DNA of 64,000 bases, taken from Streptomyces fragilis (lineage in GTDB: Bacteria > Actinomycetota > Actinomycetes > Streptomycetales > Streptomycetaceae). The notes beneath the pieces are model-generated. The model was not told the DNA's origin and did no database searches. It saw only the letters and a list, made by a program, of their open reading frames with translations. The DNA is taken from positions 124,001 to 188,000 of the forward strand of contig NZ_BEVZ01000003.1 in assembly GCF_003112515.1 (NCBI RefSeq). The letters are read 5' to 3'. The translations under genes and the position numbers were made by a program. Numbering within the stretch: position 1 is the first letter of the stretch; each line of letters starts with the position of its first letter. Of this stretch, positions 39,957 to 48,551 are shown piece by piece.

Positions 39957-40409
39957 TCACACCGCCTCTTGCTCCCTGGGTGCTCGGGTGCTTCGTGGCA
40001 GCAGCCAAGGTGCGAGCTGGACGATGCCGAACGCCGCCTCGGCGACAAGGAACAGCCACAGCCAGCGTGGGGCGCCGTGGGTCAGGGCGTACGCCTGCCA
40101 GGTGGTGAAGAGGGCGCGTGCGACGCCGTCGAAGAGGCCCAACAGCGGCGCCGGATTGATGATCCGGAGGAGGGCCCAGACGACCACGACCGAGCCCATC
40201 AGGTTGGCGAAAAGAACCTGGATCGGGTCCAGGGCGGGCAGCGTGCCCAGGCCGAGCGTGTTGCCGAGCTTCGCGAGCGCTGCGTGGATCAGGGTGTACG
40301 TCCACGGCGTGGCGAAGCCGGCGGTGACCACGAGGTCGTACCAGGCGCTCACGCGTACGGCGCACGGGTAGGCGGGGTGGGAAGGGGCGGCGGCGGAAGG
40401 ACGCGTCAC
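39957..40409 (-). CDS. four-helix membrane protein of unknown function
   Basis: 150 residues with four hydrophobic segments: WYDLVVTAGFATPWTYTLIH, VLFANLMGSVVVVWALLRII, ALFTTWQAYALTH and WLWLFLVAEAAFGIVQL. It is a conserved actinobacterial inner-membrane type without assigned function. It is divergent from a MerR regulator, and a MerR-type promoter (long spacer, central dyad) points at it, so it is the likely regulated target. Confidence 0.75.
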   Translation of the reverse strand: MTRPSAAAPSHPAYPCAVRVSAWYDLVVTAGFATPWTYTLIHAALAKLGNTLGLGTLPALDPIQVLFANLMGSVVVVWALLRIINPAPLLGLFDGVARALFTTWQAYALTHGAPRWLWLFLVAEAAFGIVQLAPWLLPRSTRAPREQEAV

Positions 40410-40464
40410 GGTGGGGCTCCTGCTGGTCTCCGGTCTCCTGCGTGGACGTCACGACGCTAGACAG

Positions 40465-40485
40465 TGGAGTACGGTCCAAGGTCAA
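40465..40485 (-). promoter_or_regulatory. MerR-type promoter/operator for the membrane-protein gene
   Basis: On the minus strand TTGACC (40480-40485) is followed after 19-20 bp by a TAGCGT-like -10 box. The spacer contains TGGACCGTACTCCA (40465-40478), a dyad of TGGA and TCCA arms. An over-long spacer with a central dyad is the hallmark of MerR-activated promoters. Confidence 0.6.
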
Positions 40486-40508
40486 GTCGACGAAGGCGGG
40501 GGAGAGTT

Positions 40509-40880
40509 GTGCGTATCGGGGAGTTGGCCGCGCGGTCGGGTCTGAGCAGGGACGCCATTCGCTTCTACGAAAAGGTCGGGCTCGTATCCGGGCAGCGCCT
40601 GGCCAACGGGTATCGGGACTTCCCGCCGGAGACGGTGCCCTGGCTGGAGTACGTGCGCACGGCGCAGACGCTCGGCTTCTCGCTGGCCGAGATCGCGCGG
40701 ACCGGCGAGGAGTTGCGCGACGCCCCCGACACCGCGCAGGCGTTGTCCGCGCTGTTCGAAGCGAAGATCAAGGTCGTCGATGCGCGCATGACACAACTTG
40801 CGGACCTGCGGGCGGAGCTGCAGGCCCGCGTTGGGAGCGGATGTCCGCTGGGTGCGCGGACGCCGGCCCCGGCCGGCTGA
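40509..40880 (+). CDS. MerR-family transcriptional regulator
   Basis: 123 residues from a GTG at 40509 preceded by GGGGGAG. The N-terminal MerR helix-turn-helix reads IGELAARSGLSRDAIRFYEKVGLV, with the wing NGYRDFP. A coiled-coil dimerisation helix follows (AKIKVVDARMTQLADLRAEL). The C-terminal Cys in GSGCPLG may be a metal or redox site, but a single Cys is weak evidence. It is expected to control the divergent membrane protein and itself. Confidence 0.9.
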   Translation: MRIGELAARSGLSRDAIRFYEKVGLVSGQRLANGYRDFPPETVPWLEYVRTAQTLGFSLAEIARTGEELRDAPDTAQALSALFEAKIKVVDARMTQLADLRAELQARVGSGCPLGARTPAPAG

Positions 40881-40938
40881 CGGTGGGGCGGGCTCCACCG
40901 GTCCGGTGCTTGTCCTACCCGCCTGCCACACTCCGGCC

Positions 40939-41394
40939 ATGGAGACCACGCTGCAGCTGACGATCGACTGTGCCGATCCGCAGAGGATGGTGGCGTTCTG
41001 GAGCGAGGCCCTCGGCTACGTCCCCGAGCCCCCGCCGGGCGGACACTCCACCTGGCGTGAGTACTGGACGGACCTGGGTGTGCCCGAGGAGGAGCTGCCC
41101 GAGGGCGCCGGCGACTGCCCGGAGTCGATCGTCGATCCCGGGGGACGGGGGCCGCGGGTGTGGTTCCAGCAGGTGCCGGAACCGAAGGCCACCAAGAACC
41201 GCATCCACTTCGACCTGCGGGTCGGCGGCGGTCGCGACGTGCCACTGGAGGTCCGCAGGCGGCGGGTCGACGCCACGGTGGAGAGGCTGGTCGCGACCGG
41301 CGCCGCCGTCCTCCGGGTGTCGGACGAGCCGGACGCGGGGCAGTACGCGGTGCAGATGCGGGACCCGGAGGGCAACGAGTTCGACGTCTTCTAG
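40939..41394 (+). CDS. VOC-superfamily (glyoxalase-like) protein
   Basis: 151 residues from the ATG at 40939. It has two beta-alpha-beta-beta-beta modules: LQLTIDCADPQRMVAFWSEALGY and NRIHFDLRVGG ... YAVQMRDPEGNEFDVF. The C-terminal DPEGNEF motif is characteristic of the glyoxalase/bleomycin-resistance/dioxygenase fold. The substrate is unknown. It lies 58 bp after merR on the same strand and may be co-transcribed. Confidence 0.85.
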   Translation: METTLQLTIDCADPQRMVAFWSEALGYVPEPPPGGHSTWREYWTDLGVPEEELPEGAGDCPESIVDPGGRGPRVWFQQVPEPKATKNRIHFDLRVGGGRDVPLEVRRRRVDATVERLVATGAAVLRVSDEPDAGQYAVQMRDPEGNEFDVF

Positions 41395-41493
41395 CCCGCC
41401 GACCGTGTGTGATCACTGGCCCGGACCTGAGTACGTGGGGGAACGGGAACAATGCGGGAGCGGGTGTGGAGCCTGTCGAACTAGGCTCCCGGC

Positions 41494-42132
41494 ATGTCTG
41501 GTCCGACCTTGGTCATCGAGCTGGCGGCACAACCTTCGCCGTCCGTACTGCGGGAGTTCCGCGCGTTGACGGTGAAACTCTCCTCCCGCTTCAACGAGCA
41601 GCGGCCCGGGTTCTACGACGTCAACGTGCCCGCGGAACGACTGGGCGTCGAGGGCAGGTGGGATCCCGACTGGCGGAAGCCGTTCCCGCTCCCTCTCCTC
41701 GGTGCCCCCTCCGTTTCCGAGGGCGAGGAGTTCACGGATCTGATGGGGGTCGACCCGCGGCGGCTGGAGGGACATCGACCGTTCCTGGTCTACCTGATGG
41801 GCCCCGGCGTTGGGGACGAGAGGCTTTTCGAGGACGAGCATGCGGACCAGCCGGACATCGAGGCGGTCCTCGGCTTCCGGCCGACCCACGCCGTCAACGT
41901 CAGCGCCTGCTGCAACTCGCGGATCGACCACGTGCTGACGGCCCTGCTGACCGCCGCGGTCATGGACGTGGTCGGCGGTGTGGTCAGTGCCGAACTCCTG
42001 GACGGGCAGGCGCCGGTCGTGTCCGGCCTGCCGGGAGTACTGGGAACCACGGACGACGACTGGGCCGTACTGGGGACGGCGGAGTTCCTGCGGGCCTGGG
42101 TCAGGCACCCGGCCTTCCGGCTGGTCAAGTAG
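41494..42132 (+). CDS. conserved hypothetical protein
   Basis: 212 residues from the ATG at 41494. It is soluble; regions LSSRFNEQRPGFYDVNVPAE, HRPFLVYLMGPGVGDERLF and CNSRIDHVLTALLTAAVMDVVGG look well structured. It may belong to a DUF family restricted to Streptomyces (DUF6368-like, from memory and unverified). No catalytic motif is seen. It is convergent with the Fic gene. Confidence 0.7.
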   Translation: MSGPTLVIELAAQPSPSVLREFRALTVKLSSRFNEQRPGFYDVNVPAERLGVEGRWDPDWRKPFPLPLLGAPSVSEGEEFTDLMGVDPRRLEGHRPFLVYLMGPGVGDERLFEDEHADQPDIEAVLGFRPTHAVNVSACCNSRIDHVLTALLTAAVMDVVGGVVSAELLDGQAPVVSGLPGVLGTTDDDWAVLGTAEFLRAWVRHPAFRLVK

Positions 42133-42210
42133 CCGCCGAGCCTGGCGTCGCGTGGGGAACGACCTGCTCGGCCGGATCTCTCTTCACGGCCACCGGCGCA
42201 GCCCCGCCCG

Positions 42211-43356
42211 TCAGGCTTCGTAGGGGTTGCTGATCGAGTGGCGGCGCCGGGCGGCGTCGAGCACCTCCTCGGGGAAGCGCTCGCCGGCCACGTAGTGGCG
42301 CCCCTTGGTCTGGCCGACGGCGGCGAGGATGCCGGCCTTGACGAGCGCCTGCATGTCACGGGTGGCCTGCTGGGTGTTCAGCCCTTCGCTCTTCTCGTAG
42401 CGTGAACGGCGCACCCTGCCGGCCATGGCCACTTCATGGAGGGCGGCCACCTGTCGCTCGCTCACTCCCAGGCTGCCCGCCTGCTGGTCGAGCAGGAGCC
42501 ACACGTCGGTCGAGCGCCGCACGCGGTGCCGCACCCGCTGTGCCTGCTCGTGGTACGCGCGCAGGTTGAAACTGATCCACGGCCCCGCGTCCCGCTCCGG
42601 TGAGTAGACGGGCCCGCCCACGTCTCGGAGCACCTTGTAGTAGTCCCACGTGTTCCCGGGGAGGCCGAGCCATTCCTCGATGGAGGAGAACTCGGGCGCC
42701 AGTACTCGCTGGCGGGCGATCACCAGGGTCTGCAGGCTGCGGGACATGCGGCCGTTGCCGTCGACCCACGGGTGGATCTTCACCAGGTTGAGGTGAGCCA
42801 TCGCCGCCCGGACGAGGGGGTCGGCCCCCAGGTCTCCTTCGTTCAGCCAGTCGACCAGCTCTTCCATCAGCCGCGGCAGCGAGTCCTCGTGCGGACCCTC
42901 GTACTCGACGGCCAGCGGGTCACCTGCCGCGCTGATGTAGATGGGCTTGCGCCGCCACTGCCCGGCAGGCCTCTGGGGCGTGTGGCGGTGCCCCTGCAGC
43001 ATCCAGTGCAGGGCGTTGAGCAGGCCCTTGCTGAAGGAGAAGTCCTCGACGTCGTACAAGGACTGGATGTAGGTCATCGTCTGCTGGTACGCGAGGGTCT
43101 CCGCCTTGTCGTCCTCGCTGGCGTCGATGCCCTCCCGCTCGCCGTCCATCAGGTCGGCGACGTCACGCACGTCGACCGTGAAGCCCTCGATGGTGTTGGA
43201 CGCCGCGATGGCCGACGCGGTCAGGGCACGGCGCAGGTCTCGCGTCCACTTCGCGGGAGCCTGGCGCACGGCGTGGCGCAGTTCCTCCCGCATCGCGGCG
43301 ACCTCGGCGAGGACACGCTCGTCGGCAGCGGTGAGGGTAGGCGTCCGGAACAGCAT
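42211..43356 (-). CDS. Fic-domain protein (class II-like AMPylase) with C-terminal winged helix
   Basis: 381 residues from the ATG at 43356; an ATG at 43383 is an alternative and neither has a strong ribosome site. The Fic motif HPWVDGNGRMSR near residue 195 keeps the catalytic His and the nucleotide-binding GNGR. The inhibitory helix (S/T)xxxE(G/N) is visible as SNTIEG at residues 53-58, before the Fic core, defining class II. The C-terminus resembles a winged helix (ERQVAALHEVAMAG; NTQQATRDMQALVKAGIL). Such proteins transfer AMP to hydroxyl side chains of partners; the target is unknown. It lies downstream of the LysR gene on the same strand. Confidence 0.9.
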   Translation of the reverse strand: MLFRTPTLTAADERVLAEVAAMREELRHAVRQAPAKWTRDLRRALTASAIAASNTIEGFTVDVRDVADLMDGEREGIDASEDDKAETLAYQQTMTYIQSLYDVEDFSFSKGLLNALHWMLQGHRHTPQRPAGQWRRKPIYISAAGDPLAVEYEGPHEDSLPRLMEELVDWLNEGDLGADPLVRAAMAHLNLVKIHPWVDGNGRMSRSLQTLVIARQRVLAPEFSSIEEWLGLPGNTWDYYKVLRDVGGPVYSPERDAGPWISFNLRAYHEQAQRVRHRVRRSTDVWLLLDQQAGSLGVSERQVAALHEVAMAGRVRRSRYEKSEGLNTQQATRDMQALVKAGILAAVGQTKGRHYVAGERFPEEVLDAARRRHSISNPYEA

Positions 43357-43428
43357 GAGGTAATGATACCCAGTACCTGTCATGGATGCTGGACAGGTGG
43401 GCGAGGGTGGGGTGGGCGCCCGCGCGTT

Positions 43429-43467
<39 letters not shown>

Positions 43468-43490
43468 GCCCCAGCCCTCCCGACCCCGTC

Positions 43491-44450
43491 TCAGCCGGAC
43501 GCCCCCGCCACCACCGACTGCCCCTCCAGCGGCGGGAGTTGGGAAGGGCTCATCTGTTCGCCGAGGACGGTGGTCATGAAGCGGATCAGCCACCGCTGCG
43601 CGGGGGTGCGGGAGGTGTCGTGGCGGGCGTAGAGGGCCACCTCGATGGGCTCCGCCGCGAAGGGGAGACGGACGAGGCGGATGTCGTGGGAGGCGGCGAA
43701 GACCTCGGCCACGTACTCGGGGACCACGGCGATCAGGTCGGTCTGCTCCAGCAGGTACGGGAGGATCGTGAAGCGGGTGACCTCCACGGCGACCCGGTCG
43801 AGGAGACCGTGCGCGGCCAGGAGTGAGCGGGGCACGGCGTGGCCGCTGGGGCCGAAGACGGTGGCGTGGTGCTCGGCCGCCAGCTGCTCCAGGGTGACCG
43901 CGTCGCCCGTCACCCGGGGGTGGGAGGAGGCGACCACGCCGACGTAGCGCTCGCGGAAGAGCGGCACGCGCACGGTGCGGTGGGAGGCCATGACGGGGGT
44001 GGCCACGAAGGCGTCCAACTCGCTGCGGGCCAGCTGGCGTTCGGCGTCCTCGACGTCCAGCGGCCGGACGGTGAAGGAGACGCCGGGGGCCGAGCGCCGG
44101 GCGGTGGCCACCAGGCGGGGCAGCAGGGTCGTCTCGCCCAGGTCGGACAGGGCGACGGTGAAGTTGGCCGACATCGTCGCCGGGTCGAACTCGTCGGCCT
44201 GCCGCGTCGCCTCGTCGATCTGGGACAGCGCCCGCTGCAGCGGCTCGTACAGGCGGCGCGCGCCCGCCGTGGGGGTCAGACCGCGCCCGCTGCGGCGGAA
44301 CAGGTCGTCGTCGAAGTGCCGGCGCAGCTTGGCCAGGCTGTAGCTGACCGTCGGCTGCGTGACGTGCAGCGCGTCGGCGGTGGCCGTGACGCTGCCGGTC
44401 TCGTAGAGCAGGACGAACAGCCGGGCCAGATTGAGGTCGAAGTCCCGCAT
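43491..44450 (-). CDS. LysR-family regulator divergent from the benzoylformate decarboxylase gene
   Basis: 319 residues. The N-terminal LysR helix-turn-helix is LNLARLFVLLYETGSVTATADALHVTQPTVSYSL, in part VTATADALHVTQPTVS, and the C-terminal substrate-binding domain runs from about residue 95. The Asp/Phe-rich start (RDFDLNLARLFV) groups it with NodD/LinR-type members. It is divergent from mdlC with a perfect T-N11-A dyad in the gap, so it probably activates the mdlC-MFS unit in response to an aromatic acid. Confidence 0.9.
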   Translation of the reverse strand: MRDFDLNLARLFVLLYETGSVTATADALHVTQPTVSYSLAKLRRHFDDDLFRRSGRGLTPTAGARRLYEPLQRALSQIDEATRQADEFDPATMSANFTVALSDLGETTLLPRLVATARRSAPGVSFTVRPLDVEDAERQLARSELDAFVATPVMASHRTVRVPLFRERYVGVVASSHPRVTGDAVTLEQLAAEHHATVFGPSGHAVPRSLLAAHGLLDRVAVEVTRFTILPYLLEQTDLIAVVPEYVAEVFAASHDIRLVRLPFAAEPIEVALYARHDTSRTPAQRWLIRFMTTVLGEQMSPSQLPPLEGQSVVAGASG

Positions 44451-44484
44451 GCGGCCGGAGCCTACGCGTCCGCGACGGCTTCGC

Positions 44485-44499
44485 ATAGAGGAGGTCTAT
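44485..44499. promoter_or_regulatory. LysR box (ATAGA-N5-TCTAT)
   Basis: ATAGAGGAGGTCTAT is a perfect interrupted palindrome containing the T-N11-A LysR consensus. It sits 34 bp upstream of the LysR start and 86 bp before mdlC, in the divergent promoter region. Confidence 0.75.
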
Positions 44500-44585
44500 A
44501 TCGCGGGCCGGAAACATTTATTGGTCTCGGGTGAGAGCCGCTGCTTAGCGTGTCGGCCATCACACGAAAGGAACGTGAAACGTTC

Positions 44586-46178
44586 GTGGCCTCCGTACGT
44601 CATGTCTCGCACGAGTTCCTGGCCCGCCAGGGCCTGACCACCGTCTTCGGCAACCCCGGGTCCAACGAGCTGCCCTTCCTCGCCGGCCTCCCGGACGGCT
44701 TCCGCTACGTGCTCGGCCTGCACGAGGGCGCCGTGGTCGGCATGGCGGACGGGTACGCCCAGGCGACCGGCCGGCCGGTGCTGGTGAACCTGCACGCGGC
44801 GTCCGGCTCCGGCAACGCGATGGGCGCGCTCACCAACGCGGTGGCCTCGCGGACCCCGATCGTGATCGTGGCCGGACAGCAGGTGCGGCCCGCCGTGGGC
44901 CCCGAGGCGAACCTGGCCAACGTGGACGCGCCCTCGCTGATGAAGCCCCTGGTGGGCTGGGCCGCCGAGCCCGCCTGCGCGCAGGACGTGCCGCGCGCCC
45001 TCGCCCAGGCGGTCTTCGAGGCGGAGCTGCAGCGCAGGCCGACGTACCTCTCCGTGCCCTACGACGACTGGGCCGCCGACGCGGGGGAGAACGGCCTCGC
45101 CGTCCTCGACCGGTCCGTGCGGCGGGGCTCCGCGCCCGGTGCGGAGCTGGGCCGCGACCTGGTGGAGCGGGTCACCGCGGCCGAGCGTCCGGCGCTGGTG
45201 CTCGGCGGCGACATCGACACGGCGGGGCTCTTCGACGACGCCGTCCGGCTCGCGGAGCGGCTCGGGAGCCCGGTGTGGGCGGCCCCGTCGCAGTTCCGGC
45301 TGCCGTTCCCCAACCGGCACCCGCTCTTCCGCGGCGTGCTGCCCGCGGGCATCAAGCCGATCTCGGACGCCTTCGAGGGCCACGACCTGGTGCTGGTGCT
45401 CGGCGCGCCGGTCTTCCGGTACCACGAGTACCTGCCGGGCCGGTACCTGCCCGAGGGGTCCCGGCTGCTCCAGGTGACGGAGGACGCCTCGGCCGCCGCC
45501 CGCGCGCCGATGGGCGAGGCGGTGGTCGCCGATCCCGGCGCCGTGATCGGCCTGCTGCTGGAGGCTCTCGGTGAGGGCGTCCGGGGCGCCCCTGTGCCCG
45601 GCGAGGACTACCGCCCCGCGCCCGCCCCCGCCGCGGGCGAGGGAGGCCGGCTCCACCCGGAGGAGGTGTTCGCGGCGCTGCGCGACGAGCAGCCGCAGGA
45701 CACCTCGTACGTGGTGGAGTCGACGTCGACCAGCGCGGCCTGGTGGCGGCAGATGGACCTGCGCCGCCCGGGCTCCTACTACTTCCCGGCAGCCGGCGGG
45801 CTCGGCTTCGGCCTGCCCGGCGCGGTGGGCGTCGCCCTCGCCCAGCCGGACAGGCCGGTGGTCGGGGTGATCGGCGACGGGTCCGCCAACTACGGCATCA
45901 CCGCCCTGTGGACCGCCGCCCAGCTCCGCGTCCCACTGACCGTCGTGCTGCTGCGCAACGGCACGTACGGCGCGCTGCGCTGGTTCGGCGGCCTGCTCGG
46001 CGTGCCGGACGCGCCCGGGCTGGACATCCCGGGCCTGGACTTCACCCGCATCGCCGAGGGCTACGGGGTGCGGTCCCGGCACGTCACCGGCGTGGAGGAA
46101 CTGCGCGCCGTCCTCGCGGAGCAGCCCGACGGCCCCCGGCTCGTCCAGGTCGACACGGCGCTCACCACACCCCACTGA
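44586..46178 (+). CDS. mdlC: benzoylformate decarboxylase (ThDP-dependent)
   Basis: 530 residues from the GTG at 44586. It is highly similar along its length to Pseudomonas MdlC as I remember it. Catalytic residues align: Ser26 in NPGSNELP, Glu47 in LHEGAVVG, His70 in NLHAASG, and the later active-site His in NRHPLFRG. The ThDP motif GDGSANYGITALWT is present. It decarboxylates benzoylformate to benzaldehyde in the mandelate pathway; related 2-oxo acids are possible. Other mandelate enzymes are not in the window. It is followed by an aromatic-acid MFS transporter. Confidence 0.92.
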   Translation: MASVRHVSHEFLARQGLTTVFGNPGSNELPFLAGLPDGFRYVLGLHEGAVVGMADGYAQATGRPVLVNLHAASGSGNAMGALTNAVASRTPIVIVAGQQVRPAVGPEANLANVDAPSLMKPLVGWAAEPACAQDVPRALAQAVFEAELQRRPTYLSVPYDDWAADAGENGLAVLDRSVRRGSAPGAELGRDLVERVTAAERPALVLGGDIDTAGLFDDAVRLAERLGSPVWAAPSQFRLPFPNRHPLFRGVLPAGIKPISDAFEGHDLVLVLGAPVFRYHEYLPGRYLPEGSRLLQVTEDASAAARAPMGEAVVADPGAVIGLLLEALGEGVRGAPVPGEDYRPAPAPAAGEGGRLHPEEVFAALRDEQPQDTSYVVESTSTSAAWWRQMDLRRPGSYYFPAAGGLGFGLPGAVGVALAQPDRPVVGVIGDGSANYGITALWTAAQLRVPLTVVLLRNGTYGALRWFGGLLGVPDAPGLDIPGLDFTRIAEGYGVRSRHVTGVEELRAVLAEQPDGPRLVQVDTALTTPH

Positions 46179-46240
46179 TCTCCCCCGCCCCCGCCCCCCA
46201 CACCCGTCCCCCGTCATCCCTCTCACCTCTGGGAACCGCC

Positions 46241-47524
46241 ATGACCTCCGCGACAACGTCGTCCGGCTCGGCGCAGGCCGCCACCGGCAGGCGCACCCTC
46301 TGGACCGTGCTCCTGTGCTGGATCACCGTGATGCTCGAGGGCTACGACCTCGTCGTCCTCGGCGCCATCATCCCGACCCTCCTGAAGACCCAGCACCTGG
46401 GCATGACGGCGGTCGACGCGACCACCGTCGCCACGCTCTCGCTCGTCGGCGTGGCCATCGGCGCCGTCTCCGTCGGCCCGCTCGCCGACCGGATCGGCCG
46501 GCGCCGGCTGCTCATCGCCTCGGTGGTGGTCTTCTCGGTGTTCACCATCCTGGTGCCGCTGGCCGGCTCGGTGACGATGTTCGCCGCGCTGCGCCTGATC
46601 GCCGGCCTCGGCCTCGGCGCCTGCATGCCGGTGTCGCTGACGATGATGGCCGAGAGCATGCCCGCCGCCCGGCGGGCCCGGGCCAGCACCCTCACCATGA
46701 CCGGCTACCACACCGGTGCCGTCATCACCTCGCTGCTGGCCCTGCAGTTCAGCGACGACTGGCAGGTCCTCTTCTACGCCCTCGGCGTGGTCGGTCTCGT
46801 GGTCGCGGTGATCCAGTGGTTCTTCCTGCCGGAGTCCGAGGCCTTCGTGAAGGCGAAGGAGTCGGGCACGGCGGAGCGGGTGCCGTTCACCGAGCTGCTG
46901 AAGCCGGTCTACCTGCGGGCCTGCATCGGTGTCTGGGTCGCCTCGTTCATGGGCCTGCTGCTCGTCTACGGCCTCAACACCTGGCTGCCGAAGCTGATGA
47001 ACGACGCCGGCTACCCGGTGCCGACGGCGGTCACCCAGCTGCTGATCCTCAACCTGGGCGGCGTCGCCGGTCTGCTCGTCGGCGGCTGGGTGGCCGACCA
47101 GAAGGGCATCAAGGGCACCACGCTCGGCTGGTTCGGCGCCGCGGCGGTCATGCTGGCCTGCCTGTCCGTGAAGATGGAGAGCGACCTGCTGCTCAACGTG
47201 GTCGTCTTCTTCACCGGCGTGTTCGTGTTCTCCGCGCAGGTGCTGGTCTACGCGTACGTGACGAACTTCTACCCGGCCGCCATCCGCGGCACGGCGCTCG
47301 GGTCGGCGTCCGGCATCGGCCGGCTCGGGTCCATCGTCGGTCCGTCCATCACCGGCGCGCTGGTGACGGCGGGGATCGGACACCCGTGGGGCTTCTACTC
47401 CTTCGCGCTGGTCGCGGTGCTCGCGGTGGTGGCGGTGCTGACCCTGCCGAATGGGTCGGCGGAGCCGGCGGCCGACGCGACGGGCGCCCAGGCCGCCGCG
47501 CCGGCGGCGGGGGCGGACGCCTGA
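46241..47524 (+). CDS. MFS aromatic acid:H+ symporter (BenK/PcaK-like)
   Basis: 427 residues, 12 predicted segments. The N-terminus LCWITVMLEGYDLVVLGAIIPTL carries the AAHS signature DGYD-like EGYDLVV, and the loop 2-3 motif GPLADRIGRRRLL is intact. The AAHS family imports benzoate, 4-hydroxybenzoate and similar acids. It lies 62 bp after mdlC, so an uptake-plus-decarboxylation unit for an aryl-glyoxylate or aryl acid is plausible. The Ala-rich C-terminal tail is low complexity. Confidence 0.9.
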   Translation: MTSATTSSGSAQAATGRRTLWTVLLCWITVMLEGYDLVVLGAIIPTLLKTQHLGMTAVDATTVATLSLVGVAIGAVSVGPLADRIGRRRLLIASVVVFSVFTILVPLAGSVTMFAALRLIAGLGLGACMPVSLTMMAESMPAARRARASTLTMTGYHTGAVITSLLALQFSDDWQVLFYALGVVGLVVAVIQWFFLPESEAFVKAKESGTAERVPFTELLKPVYLRACIGVWVASFMGLLLVYGLNTWLPKLMNDAGYPVPTAVTQLLILNLGGVAGLLVGGWVADQKGIKGTTLGWFGAAAVMLACLSVKMESDLLLNVVVFFTGVFVFSAQVLVYAYVTNFYPAAIRGTALGSASGIGRLGSIVGPSITGALVTAGIGHPWGFYSFALVAVLAVVAVLTLPNGSAEPAADATGAQAAAPAAGADA

Positions 47525-47744
47525 GGCACGGCCCCTCCTTGTGACGGTGGGCCGTCGTACCGCTCCGCGCGGTGCGGCGGCCCGTCGCGCGTTCGGGCCC
47601 GGGCACCGCGTCGTGCCGCGTCGCACGGGGGGCGGAGGAGATGTTGCGGACGACGACCGGCCGACCGAGGCTGAGGAAGCGGCGCCGGATCTCGACGAGT
47701 GCGGACGCGACCGCGCGGATGCCGGTGGACGAGGAGAGTGTGCG

Positions 47745-48032
47745 ATGCGGATGATGATGAAGGCCCGCTTGGACACCCAGGCGTCGAACAAGGTGATGAG
47801 GGAGGGCGGCATGCCCGACCTGGTGGGGGCGGCCATGGCACGGCTCAAGCCGGAGGCCGCCTACTTCACTCCCGAGGGCGGACGCACCATGATCCTCTTC
47901 TTCGACATGCGGGACAGCTCGGAGCTGCCCTCCGCCGCGGACCCGTTCTTCCAGGAGCTGGGCGCGCACGTGACGTTCCAGCCGGTCATGAACTTCGACG
48001 AGCTGCAGCGGGGCCTCGCGGCCCTGGGCTAG
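47745..48032 (+). CDS. small hypothetical protein
   Basis: 95 residues from the ATG at 47745, with GAGGAG 8 nt before. MRMMMKARLDTQASNKVMREGGM, PEAAYFTPEGGRTMILFFDM, and HVTFQPVMNFDELQRGL suggest a small ferredoxin-like alpha/beta dimeric barrel such as in ABM/DUF3303-type proteins. The function is unknown. It is convergent with the deaminase. Confidence 0.65.
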   Translation: MRMMMKARLDTQASNKVMREGGMPDLVGAAMARLKPEAAYFTPEGGRTMILFFDMRDSSELPSAADPFFQELGAHVTFQPVMNFDELQRGLAALG

Positions 48033-48044
48033 GGCCGCGCGGCC

Positions 48045-48542
48045 CTAGTTCCCCGTGCTCGGGCCGGGCGGGTGGTGCAGGCGGTGGTGGAGGGCGCGCA
48101 CGTCGTCGACCAGTTCGGGGACCGGTCCCTCCACCACCGCGTCCGGGACGACGGCGGTGACGGGCAGGGCGGCGACCGGGGCGGCGGGCACGCCCCACTC
48201 GGCGAGCCAGCCCGCGAGCTGTGCGCCGGAGGCCACGAACACGATGCGGCCGAGGCCCACCCAGCCGTGCGCGGCGGCGCACATCGGGCAGTGCTCCCCG
48301 GAGGTGTAGACGGTGGCCGCGGCGCGCTCGGCGGGCGTCATGTGCTCCGCGGCCCAGCGGGCCAGGGCGAACTCGGGATGCCGGGTGTGGTCGCCGGAGG
48401 CGACGCGGTTGTGGTCCTCGCCCCGGATGGTCCCGTCCCCCGCCACCAGGACGGACCCGAAGGGCTCGTCGCCGGACTCCAGGGCCTCGGCCGCCAGTTC
48501 CACACAGCGGCGCAGGTGCCGCAGATCCACGTCACTGATCAC
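48045..48542 (-). CDS. nucleoside/nucleobase deaminase of the CDA superfamily
   Basis: 165 residues from a GTG at 48542 with AAGGTGA upstream. Zinc-site motifs are HPEFALA (H-x-E type) and GEHCPMCAAAH (PCxxC type, with HC for PC). The order and spacing match guanine/tRNA-adenosine-like deaminases. The C-terminus is longer than TadA and ends HHRLHHPPGPSTGN. It starts 9 bp after the ICL/PEPM-like gene and is part of the same unit. The substrate is not determined. Confidence 0.85.
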   Translation of the reverse strand: MISDVDLRHLRRCVELAAEALESGDEPFGSVLVAGDGTIRGEDHNRVASGDHTRHPEFALARWAAEHMTPAERAAATVYTSGEHCPMCAAAHGWVGLGRIVFVASGAQLAGWLAEWGVPAAPVAALPVTAVVPDAVVEGPVPELVDDVRALHHRLHHPPGPSTGN

Positions 48543-48551
48543 CGGGTCACC

